13,064 nt of DNA from Balneolales bacterium (GTDB lineage: Bacteria > Bacteroidota > Rhodothermia > Balneolales > Natronogracilivirgulaceae), in assembly GCA_007127695.1 (NCBI GenBank), contig SKYW01000102.1, positions 1-13,064 of the forward strand, written 5' to 3'. The first letter of the stretch is position 1; each line of letters opens with the position of its first letter. Positions 6,709-13,064 of the stretch are shown one piece after another. The translations under genes were made by a program, and so were the position numbers. The notes under the pieces are model-generated. The model made no database searches and was not told the DNA's origin. It saw only the letters and a program-made list of their open reading frames with translations.

Positions 6709-8784
6709 CTACCGGATGAGCGTCAGCTTCTTAGTCCGGACGAAATCACCGGCCTGCAGGCGGTACAGATAGACCCCGCTGGCCAGATGTCCGGCCTCGA
6801 AAGCGACCTGATGGCTGCCTGCTTCCTGGCGCGCATCCACCAGGGTGGCCACGCGTTCGCCGAGCAGGTTGTAGATCTCCAGCCGGACCTGTGCCGATTC
6901 GGGCAGGTCATAGCGGATGCGGGTGGACGGGTTGAACGGGTTCGGATAGTTCTGTGCGAGCCGGAACGCATCCGGAAGCTCTTCTGCTTCGGTCACTGAG
7001 GTGGGGAGTTCACTGCTCAACACGGCAAAGATGGAAAACTCCGTGATATTTTCGGCGTAAACGTACTTTTCTTCGGTGTTGACACCGGTGGTATAGGAGT
7101 TTTCAGCGGGACGTGTCCAGCCGCTTTCGCTGTCATAGCGCCAGATTTCCAGGGTGGTTTCATCCCATCCGTCCAGTATTTCCGGATCGTAGTAGAACCG
7201 GATGAAATCCACATGCGGTTCGTCGCCGGCAATGGACGAGCCGCGGATATCGGCATGATAGGGAAGCTCCTCGAGTCCGCCGGGCAGCTCATCGGGCGGA
7301 TCGGCATGGTTGATGCGGACATCGCGCGCCCGGAACGATACGGCTCCACCGTCCAGCATCATGTGCTCGACACTGTTCCCTGTGGATTGCCCCGTGGACT
7401 GGAAGTCCATCGTATTGTCGCTCAGGAAGAGGTTGGACAGGGAATTGCCCCTGGCTTCCTGCCACAGATGCACGGCCGTGCCGGCCACACCGCTGACGGC
7501 CAGACTGTCGACCACCGTGGAGTCGGTACGCACCGACAATCCGCCCTCTCCGGAAGAAATGACGACATTTCGGAGCTGGTTACCGGGACTGTCGTTGCCG
7601 AACTGCATGGCGTAATAGATGGAAGATGTTCCGGCATTGGATATCTCGATGTTTTGGAACAGGTTGTCCGGGCTATTATTGAGCACCGAGATGCCATGAT
7701 TGCCGGTGCCGTCAATGACCACGTTGCGGAAGACGTTGTCGTGGTCACGGCTACTCAGCGTAATTCCGTTCTGCTCATTGTCGTTCAGCACAATCCCGTC
7801 GAACAGATTATAGGCGGCCACACTGATCGAAAGTCCGCTCTCTTCGTTTTCGGTTGCGGTTATGTTGCGAAAGGTGTTTCCCGTGACCCGTCTGTTGAAA
7901 CGCAGATCCCCAATAAGGAATATCCCGGACATTTCATTGGCATGAAGAAATACATCATCAAAATCATTGTGGTCAGACTCGCCGATGCGTATTCCATGCC
8001 ATCGGTTGTAGCTGGCGGAGATCTGCTCGAAACGGTTGCTGCGGCTGCTGGTCCGAAGTTCAAAGCCGTACAACCGGCTGCTGTCGGAGCGCACTTCCCG
8101 GAACAGGTTGTTGTTGGATGAGATCACGTAGAAGCCATCCCGGTTGTTTATAGAGGCCAGTTGCTCAAACATGTTGCCATTGGAGCCGGAGACATAAAAA
8201 CCGTAGTGGGTATTGTCGCGGGATGTGATGTGCGAAACCTGGTTGTTTCGGGTAGAGGTGGCGAACCAGATGCCGTTGCGGTTGTTGTAGGCGAGAATGC
8301 TGTCCACGACAGAGTCGGAGATGTTCCCGAGTCTGAGACCGTTGGAGGTGTTGTTGCGGGCGGTGATATCGGTGATCCGGCTTTCGTTAAGGTTCGAGGC
8401 GAGCAATCCGAGGACCCATCCATCCACAATAATATTGCGGATCTCGATATTGGAAAGCAGCTGTTCGGAGCCATCCACAAAAATTCCCCTGCCGTTTTCC
8501 TCACCGATGACTGAGAATCCGTTTCCGTCCAGGGTCACATAGCTGGCCTTGATGATCAGGCAGTCGTCGTCGCCGGTGATGTCCGATTCCAGCACGTAAG
8601 TACCGGAGTTGATGATTTCAATACATTCGGATACCATGGTGGTATCGGAGGTTTCGGCCGTGTTACCAATCCGGGCGGCGTCGTCGGCAGCGAAAGCGGG
8701 AATTGTCGGAATGAAAAAAGCGAGGAGCAGGATGAATGGTAAAGGGTGTAAAATGGAGGTCTGTATCGTTCTCTTCATAGTCAT
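6709..8784 (-). CDS. Secreted right-handed parallel beta-helix (NosD-like) protein with T9SS C-terminal sorting domain
   Basis: A 691-residue exported protein. A signal peptide (about 1-32) ends in PAFA before ADDA. Residues about 50-490 form a long run of roughly 23-residue beta-helix repeats rich in Asn and Gly, with recurring patterns such as NNRDGFYVISSNNNLF and NNRNGIWFATSTRNNQV. The start of this region (SGTYVLESDITG, YVTLDGNGFSVIG) is typical of NosD/PbH1 proteins. A beta-sandwich-like linker follows, then the sorting domain at about 609-691, beginning LAQNYPNPFNPSTRIRYDLP. This type of tail directs export through the type IX system and attachment or release at the cell surface. I chose the ATG at 8782-8784, which has AGGA about ten bases upstream; ATGs at 8814 and 8778 are alternatives. 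Carbohydrate binding, lyase activity or a structural role are all possible. No catalytic residues can be named. Confidence 0.85.
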   Translation of the reverse strand: MTMKRTIQTSILHPLPFILLLAFFIPTIPAFAADDAARIGNTAETSDTTMVSECIEIINSGTYVLESDITGDDDCLIIKASYVTLDGNGFSVIGEENGRGIFVDGSEQLLSNIEIRNIIVDGWVLGLLASNLNESRITDITARNNTSNGLRLGNISDSVVDSILAYNNRNGIWFATSTRNNQVSHITSRDNTHYGFYVSGSNGNMFEQLASINNRDGFYVISSNNNLFREVRSDSSRLYGFELRTSSRSNRFEQISASYNRWHGIRIGESDHNDFDDVFLHANEMSGIFLIGDLRFNRRVTGNTFRNITATENEESGLSISVAAYNLFDGIVLNDNEQNGITLSSRDHDNVFRNVVIDGTGNHGISVLNNSPDNLFQNIEISNAGTSSIYYAMQFGNDSPGNQLRNVVISSGEGGLSVRTDSTVVDSLAVSGVAGTAVHLWQEARGNSLSNLFLSDNTMDFQSTGQSTGNSVEHMMLDGGAVSFRARDVRINHADPPDELPGGLEELPYHADIRGSSIAGDEPHVDFIRFYYDPEILDGWDETTLEIWRYDSESGWTRPAENSYTTGVNTEEKYVYAENITEFSIFAVLSSELPTSVTEAEELPDAFRLAQNYPNPFNPSTRIRYDLPESAQVRLEIYNLLGERVATLVDARQEAGSHQVAFEAGHLASGVYLYRLQAGDFVRTKKLTLIR

Positions 8785-8814
8785 GGATTTGTTCCTGGTT
8801 ACTCTCGGCAGCAT

Positions 8815-8961
8815 TTTGCCGCAAGGATATTCAAGGTAGTAATTTAGGTATGGGCATTCAATTAATTTTGTCTATTGACAAAATTGGTTGTGTGCACGAA
8901 ACAGGCAAATGTGTTATTTTATCAGCCGGGTCAATGAAATCGGAATTAACAAAGTGTTGGT
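8815..8961. promoter_or_regulatory. Divergent promoter region between the beta-helix gene and the lipoprotein gene
   Basis: A 147-bp AT-rich gap separates two divergent genes and must hold both promoters. It contains the inverted repeat described separately, a TTGACA at 8875-8880 and a TTATTTTA stretch near 8914-8921. The spacing of TTGACA to any good -10 box is not convincing, so exact promoters are unassigned. Confidence 0.5.
8864..8885. repeat. Perfect inverted repeat, 9-bp arms with 4-bp centre
   Basis: AATTTTGTC (8864-8872) and GACAAAATT (8877-8885) are exact reverse complements around TATT. The repeat overlaps a TTGACA hexamer and lies between divergent genes, so a dimeric regulator's operator is a natural reading. 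It has no following T-tract, so it is unlikely to be a terminator. Confidence 0.7.
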
Positions 8962-10131
8962 ATGGCGACCAGATTACATCGTGCGGGTCTTCTCATTTTG
9001 CTGGCTGTTGCCATCGCATCCTGCGCATCTTCGGAGAAAATGCTTCAGCGCGGCCAGTACGACCGGGCTATTGAACGTTCCACGGACCGGCTCATGAAAA
9101 ATCCGAACAACGAGAAGGAGCTTCGGGTGCTCAGGGAGGCCTTCGAACTGGCGAACACCTTCGACCGGGAGCGGATCGAGTTCCTGGAGATGGAGGGACG
9201 CGAAGAGAGCTGGATCGAGATCTACCTTCTGTACGAGCAGCTGAATGACCGCCAAAACAAGGTGCGGCGCCTGCCCTCACAGATCCGCAATCAATTCACT
9301 TTCTTCAACTTCAACGAGCAGATCATCGAATCCAAGGCCTCGGCGGCCGATGTGTCCTACCGGCGCGGACTGGATTTCCTGGATCAGGGTGGCAAATACA
9401 ATGCACGTCGGGCGTTTGCCGAGTTTGAACGTGCGCACAGCATCTATCCGGGGTACGAGGATGTGCTGCGGTATCTCGAGATTGCGGAGATGAGGGGAAG
9501 GACACATGCCCTGTTTCTTGTGGAAAACAATTCGGGCATGGTCATCCCGGAATTTTTTGATGCCGAGATCCGCAAGGTGGCGCTCAGCAACCTGAATACC
9601 CTGTGGATCCATTTCGACACCTGGGAGAACCAGAGCGTTGACTATGACTATTTCCTCTTGCTCAATATCTCGGAAATCGCGTTTTCACCGGAGAGCATCA
9701 ACAACAATGCCCGCGGCGTTTCACGGGAGATCCAGGACGGGATGCGTTACGAACTGGACGAGAACGGCAATGTGAGGAAGGACTCACTTGGAAATGACAT
9801 CCGTGTACCCAACATGGTCACCGTTTCCGCACAGATCACGGAGACCGTACAGCGCAAAGCGGCGCTCGTTGCCGGTTCCCTCGACTTTTACGACACCCGG
9901 ACCGACCAGCTCATCCGGACGGACAATCTCAGTGTTGAGGCACTCTTCGGGCACACCTTCGCCCGCTATTCCGGCGATCGCCGGGCCCTTTCGGAAGAAC
10001 ACCAGCGCATGATCCGCGGCGAACAAGTGCCGTTTCCCTCGAACGAGGCCATGATGATGGATGCGACCCAGCTCCTCAAGGACAAATCGAAGGCGATCAT
10101 CCGGGCCAACAGGCGGGTGCTGGAGCGGTAG
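8962..10131 (+). CDS. Uncharacterised lipoprotein with TPR-like helical repeats
   Basis: A 389-residue predicted lipoprotein. The positively charged N-terminus (MATRLHRAG), hydrophobic core and lipobox IASC place the lipidated cysteine at residue 21. The next part, with MLQRGQYDRAIERSTDRLMK followed by YRRGLDFL and ARRAFAEFERAHSIYPGYED, reads as helical TPR-type pairs. The C-terminal half (about 185-389) is mixed alpha/beta, with LFLVENNSGMVIPEFFDAEI and a strand-rich section around VTVSAQITETVQRKAALVAGSLDFYD. I do not recognise a named family. Similar lipoproteins of unknown role are, as I recall, common in Bacteroidota. The ATG at 8962 has no Shine-Dalgarno sequence, but the lipobox fixes the start well. 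It is divergent from the beta-helix gene and converges on the NTPase gene with only 4 bp between stops. Confidence 0.85.
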   Translation: MATRLHRAGLLILLAVAIASCASSEKMLQRGQYDRAIERSTDRLMKNPNNEKELRVLREAFELANTFDRERIEFLEMEGREESWIEIYLLYEQLNDRQNKVRRLPSQIRNQFTFFNFNEQIIESKASAADVSYRRGLDFLDQGGKYNARRAFAEFERAHSIYPGYEDVLRYLEIAEMRGRTHALFLVENNSGMVIPEFFDAEIRKVALSNLNTLWIHFDTWENQSVDYDYFLLLNISEIAFSPESINNNARGVSREIQDGMRYELDENGNVRKDSLGNDIRVPNMVTVSAQITETVQRKAALVAGSLDFYDTRTDQLIRTDNLSVEALFGHTFARYSGDRRALSEEHQRMIRGEQVPFPSNEAMMMDATQLLKDKSKAIIRANRRVLER

Positions 10132-10135
10132 AGGT

Positions 10136-11638
10136 TCAGCTGTCGGTTTTATCGGAGTTCAGCCTTCCGGTGGGCTTGAGAATTCTCTCCATCGTAATTG
10201 CAGCTCCAAAAAGGCCCAATTTTCGTAGTTTTTCAATCCAGCGATCGGGTTTTAAAACGGAAAAAACCACAAATATGGCTGCAATGATGCCCGTAGCTCG
10301 CAGGAGCAATCCGGCCAGTTCTTCCGTCGGGGAACCGCTGAACATAAGAATGGCAAAAACTACGATGAGAGGTAGCCAAAACGCTTTTTGTCGATATTCT
10401 CGCCACAGTTTCTGCCACCACCTTTTCTCTTCTTTTTTCTCATAACCATCACTATTCAGGGATTGGTTCAGTGCTTTTTCAAGCAATTTAGGAGGACGTT
10501 CTTTCCACTGGAAAAATCCGACAACAAAAAGCGACAGCATGCCTAAAGAAAAGAGATATAGCGTAATCAAAACCGGCAGGGAAACGATGCTGATACCAAA
10601 CACCTGCTCTATCCTTAGTTGAAGCTCACCATAAGCATCAAACAGTGCGTTTCCCAAAAGCAGATACTGAAAAATGAATCCCTGCACACCTGCCCAGGCT
10701 CCCACCAACCAAGCGCCCAGCGAGACTCCAACAGCATTCCAGCCCAAAAGCTTTACAGCCAGCCCAAACAGACTGCCCTGAACTGCAATGGCTACCATCG
10801 GCCGAAGCCGGTTGCCTGCAGGCGATAATGCCTTAAGGGCTGCGGATACGTAGGAGACCCAGATCACCATCCACGGTCTGGAAAGTTTGCTTCCGGCAAA
10901 AAACAGGATGACTGCCTGGATTATGGACAAGGGCACTCCCCTGAAAGGAATTTTTGTGGCATTCAGGATGCTGCCCAAACTGACCTCAACAACCCCGGCT
11001 GCTGCTCCAAACCTGCCAATGCGCTGCCAGTCTCTCGCAGAACTGCACAGAGACGACAATTTTTCCAGTGCTTTCTCCTCCTGGGCGTGAACGATCAGAT
11101 CAAAGGATTGGCCTAACTGTACCTCTAAATCCTCTTTTGTTTCTTCTCTGATGGATGCTACGATAATTGATGGCCCGATTTTATAGATGTCGTCCCAATA
11201 TTGCGCAAAACCTTCACCTTTTGATTCTAAAATCCCAAGCTCATCCAGGATGATGACATCAGGTTTATCTGGACTCTGAACTATTTCATCAACCCACTCA
11301 CCCACCTTGACCCAGGCTTCAGAGTTAAATTGGTAGGGCGGCTTGCCGCTGCCGGTTCTTTCACACAGCAAAACCTCTTCATCACGCAGAGGCCATTTCA
11401 ATATGTATTTTTGAGCTCCTCTGCCACTTATAAACTTGTCCTCAGCTTGTGCCAGGACCCCGTCAAATAATCGCCCTTCCCTCCTCAAATAGTCCATCAG
11501 TTGTGCAAGCAGATACGTTTTTCCACTCCCTCTCTTACCGGTTACGGCAATCAGCCACGGTTTTTGTGATTGCTTTTTATTTTGCGCTCCGCCTGAAACC
11601 TTCCTGGAAGGTCCTTCTAAATGCCGCTCATTATGCAT
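10136..11638 (-). CDS. THEP1/NTPase_1-type nucleoside triphosphatase fused to a polytopic membrane domain
   Basis: A 500-residue two-part protein. The N-terminal domain (about 27-210) is a P-loop NTPase: Walker A GKRGSGKT (34-41), the FDGVLAQ strand typical of THEP1-like enzymes (58-64) and Walker B DVIILDELGILE (127-138), ending in DELG as in the family's DEIG. The rest is hydrophobic, with about eight likely membrane segments (roughly 211-229, 235-250, 255-270, 281-299, 303-327, 350-376, 420-436, 442-462) and a charged Trp/Lys-rich loop at 400-420. THEP1-type enzymes are normally soluble and about 180 residues. The segment AGNRLRPMVAIAVQGSLF faintly recalls ECF-type substrate-capture subunits; that is inference. 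The DNA is more AT-rich than its neighbours (60-base samples at 10261 and 11161 are 50% and 42% GC, against 63% at 3541), suggesting transfer. Start is the ATG at 11636-11638; a TTG at 11743 is less likely. Confidence 0.8.
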   Translation of the reverse strand: MHNERHLEGPSRKVSGGAQNKKQSQKPWLIAVTGKRGSGKTYLLAQLMDYLRREGRLFDGVLAQAEDKFISGRGAQKYILKWPLRDEEVLLCERTGSGKPPYQFNSEAWVKVGEWVDEIVQSPDKPDVIILDELGILESKGEGFAQYWDDIYKIGPSIIVASIREETKEDLEVQLGQSFDLIVHAQEEKALEKLSSLCSSARDWQRIGRFGAAAGVVEVSLGSILNATKIPFRGVPLSIIQAVILFFAGSKLSRPWMVIWVSYVSAALKALSPAGNRLRPMVAIAVQGSLFGLAVKLLGWNAVGVSLGAWLVGAWAGVQGFIFQYLLLGNALFDAYGELQLRIEQVFGISIVSLPVLITLYLFSLGMLSLFVVGFFQWKERPPKLLEKALNQSLNSDGYEKKEEKRWWQKLWREYRQKAFWLPLIVVFAILMFSGSPTEELAGLLLRATGIIAAIFVVFSVLKPDRWIEKLRKLGLFGAAITMERILKPTGRLNSDKTDS

Positions 11639-11990
11639 AAATCGTCTGAAATAATATTCACCACATATGTGTACAAGTGAGGGGGGGCATCTGCATTTAC
11701 ATTCCACATTTAATGGTCCGTATTCTGACTGAAGATAGATCAATTTGAGATAAATCTACAGGTCTACTTCCATTTCCCCAAGCTTTGAAGATGGGTATTT
11801 GCTCATTTTGCTGACCGTTGTGAGGGCATCACTTTATCATTCAAAGCTCAATAGAAGTGATGCCGGGATTTTTGCGGTCCGACGGGAGTGTGTCTTTGAG
11901 CGGCCGGATTTTCCGGGAATCGCAAATTTTATTGCCATGACCTGTATATTGACAGCTCATCCTCATCCACAAGATTTTAAAAGTGCAGCA
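11639..11990. other. Non-coding divergent region between NTPase fusion and oxidoreductase genes
   Basis: This 352-bp gap should hold the promoters of both flanking genes. Visible items are a perfect 10-bp palindrome CACATATGTG (11662-11671), a run of seven G at about 11681-11687 and a spaced TCTAC direct repeat near 11755-11766. No promoter pair stands out. Open frames enter it from both sides using non-ATG or upstream starts, but they show no protein-like features. I see no RNA gene. Confidence 0.5.
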
Positions 11991-13037
11991 ATGGCGAATG
12001 AAATAAGGACAGCAATCATCGGATTTGGCAAAGCCGCTCGCGTTTTTCATACTCCGGTGATTCAGACCCTCCCGGAATTCCGGATCACAAAAGTGGTGGA
12101 GCGTCATCGGGAGGAATCGCGAAAGTACATTCCGAATGTGGAAGTGATCCGGGAAACGGATGTGCTCCTGGAAGATGATGACATTGACCTGGTGATCATA
12201 ACCACGCCTAATGACTCGCATCATGATCTGGCCAGGCGGGCGCTGAAGGCCGGAAAACATGTTGTAGTCGATAAGCCATTCACCACCACATCGGCCCATG
12301 CTGCGGAGCTGATACAGCTGGCATCACGAAAGAACCGAATCATAACCTGTTATCAAAACCGGCGGTGGGACGGGGACTTTCTGACCGTTCAAAAGCTGCT
12401 GGAGAGCGGAAGCCTGGGTCGCCTCGTGGAGTTTGAATCACGTTTTGACCGTTTCAGGAAGGAACAGAATCGGGATGCCTGGCGTGAAGCTCCGGGAGAG
12501 GGAAGCGGGGTGCTGTTTGACCTGGGCCCGCACCTGATCGATCAGGCGCTGGTACTGTTCGGTGCGCCGGAGATGATAACGGCTGACATAAGAAGTCAGA
12601 GAGATGAGGCGGTGACCGATGACAGCTTTGAGCTGATATTGCATTATGACAGACTCAAAGTGTCCCTGAAAGCCGGCATGCTGGTGCGCGCGGAAATTCC
12701 TCGGTTTCTGCTGCAAGGTACCAATGGATCGTTTATAAAATACGGAATGGATCCGCAGGAAAATGCCCTGAAAGACGGCCGTTCCCCGGATGAACCGGAG
12801 TGGGGTGCCCAACCGGAGCATATGTGGGGAAAACTGGACACGGAAATAGAAGGGATGCACTATTCAGGCCTGGTGGAAACAATACCCGGAAATTATCGCG
12901 GCTACTATCAAAACGTGGCCGATGCCATATCTGGCCGCTCAAAGCCAATGATCAGAGCGGCAGACATGGTGTTGACAATCCGGATCATTGAACGGGCATT
13001 CCAGAGCAGTGATGAAAAGCGGACGGTCCCCATTTAG
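11991..13037 (+). CDS. Gfo/Idh/MocA-family NAD(P)-dependent oxidoreductase, YdgJ/IolW-like
   Basis: A cytoplasmic dehydrogenase of 348 residues, the usual length. The N-terminal Rossmann fold carries GFGKAARVFH (11-20). TTPNDSHHDLA (71-81) and VVVDKPFTTT (91-100) follow, with the catalytic-type Lys95 in DKP. The C-terminal half has NRRWDGDFLTVQKLL (123-137), ESRFDRFR (149-156) and FDLGPHLIDQA (176-186), giving the family D-x3-H pair D177/H181. Collinear motifs match, from memory, E. coli YdgJ and B. subtilis IolW, the latter an NADP-dependent scyllo-inositol 2-dehydrogenase; related sugar or polyol substrates are equally possible. The ATG at 11991 is chosen because the Rossmann fold begins at residue 6. 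An in-frame ATG at 11799 would add 64 residues without domain features. The gene stands alone, so the pathway is not fixed. Confidence 0.93.
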   Translation: MANEIRTAIIGFGKAARVFHTPVIQTLPEFRITKVVERHREESRKYIPNVEVIRETDVLLEDDDIDLVIITTPNDSHHDLARRALKAGKHVVVDKPFTTTSAHAAELIQLASRKNRIITCYQNRRWDGDFLTVQKLLESGSLGRLVEFESRFDRFRKEQNRDAWREAPGEGSGVLFDLGPHLIDQALVLFGAPEMITADIRSQRDEAVTDDSFELILHYDRLKVSLKAGMLVRAEIPRFLLQGTNGSFIKYGMDPQENALKDGRSPDEPEWGAQPEHMWGKLDTEIEGMHYSGLVETIPGNYRGYYQNVADAISGRSKPMIRAADMVLTIRIIERAFQSSDEKRTVPI

Positions 13038-13064
13038 AATGAAATGGAAATCCGTGAGATATTA

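Noticed and set aside
6709..8784. Calling the beta-helix protein NosD (nitrous-oxide reductase copper maturation)
   Set aside because: There are no nosZ, nosF, nosY or nosL genes nearby, and the sorting-domain tail predicts secretion. The similarity is to the repeat fold, not to the NosD function.
11639..11743. N-terminal extension of the NTPase fusion from a TTG start, containing a Cys cluster (C-x-C-x-C)
   Set aside because: The THEP1 domain begins well after the ATG at 11638, the TTG lacks an RBS, and the segment has no recognisable features. The Cys cluster is probably chance translation of promoter DNA.
11799..11990. 64-residue N-terminal extension of the oxidoreductase from an upstream ATG
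   Set aside because: Family members begin at the Rossmann fold, which fits the ATG at 11991. The extension has no signal peptide or domain, and the region probably carries the promoter.

Overview
The window looks like chromosomal DNA of a member of the Bacteroidota/Rhodothermota/Balneolota group. The clearest sign is a protein ending in a type IX secretion (Por) sorting domain with the 'NYPNPFNP' motif. TonB-dependent uptake and several starts without a clear Shine-Dalgarno sequence agree with this. Most genes are GC-rich; 10136-11638 is visibly more AT-rich. I see no rRNA, tRNA, CRISPR array or insertion sequence.

Region 1 (1-5791, all minus strand) is a metal-uptake locus. In transcription order it holds a NikR-type nickel-responsive repressor (5360-5761), an outer-membrane TonB-dependent receptor (3131-5266), a lipoprotein substrate-binding protein overlapping the receptor by 17 bp (1888-3147), a FecCD-type permease (669-1781) and an ABC ATPase cut by the left edge (1-646). 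NikR keeps all four nickel ligands. Both nikR and the receptor gene have, just before their starts, a similar pseudo-palindrome of about 30 bp (5762-5791 and 5285-5314) that fits a NikR operator. The binding protein carries a linker with histidine every fifth residue just after its lipidated cysteine. I infer a complete outer-membrane-to-cytoplasm import route for nickel or a nickel chelate, repressed by nickel. The receptor, binding protein and permease would probably be called 'iron/siderophore/B12' by homology alone.

Region 2 (5792-8961) has a strong terminator (5937-5997), a membrane-anchored DUF302 protein (minus strand) with a good RBS and candidate promoter, and a large secreted parallel beta-helix (NosD-like) protein with a C-terminal sorting domain (minus strand). 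A divergent promoter region with a perfect 22-bp inverted repeat follows.

Region 3 (8962-13064) has an uncharacterised lipoprotein (plus strand). Converging on it, with a 4-bp gap, is an unusual gene for a THEP1/NTPase_1-type nucleotidase fused to a polytopic membrane domain (minus strand). After a 352-bp non-coding gap comes a Gfo/Idh/MocA oxidoreductase of the YdgJ/IolW (scyllo-inositol dehydrogenase) type (plus strand).

The items most worth following up are the NikR-linked TonB/ABC system with its paired operators and His linker, and the NTPase-membrane fusion.
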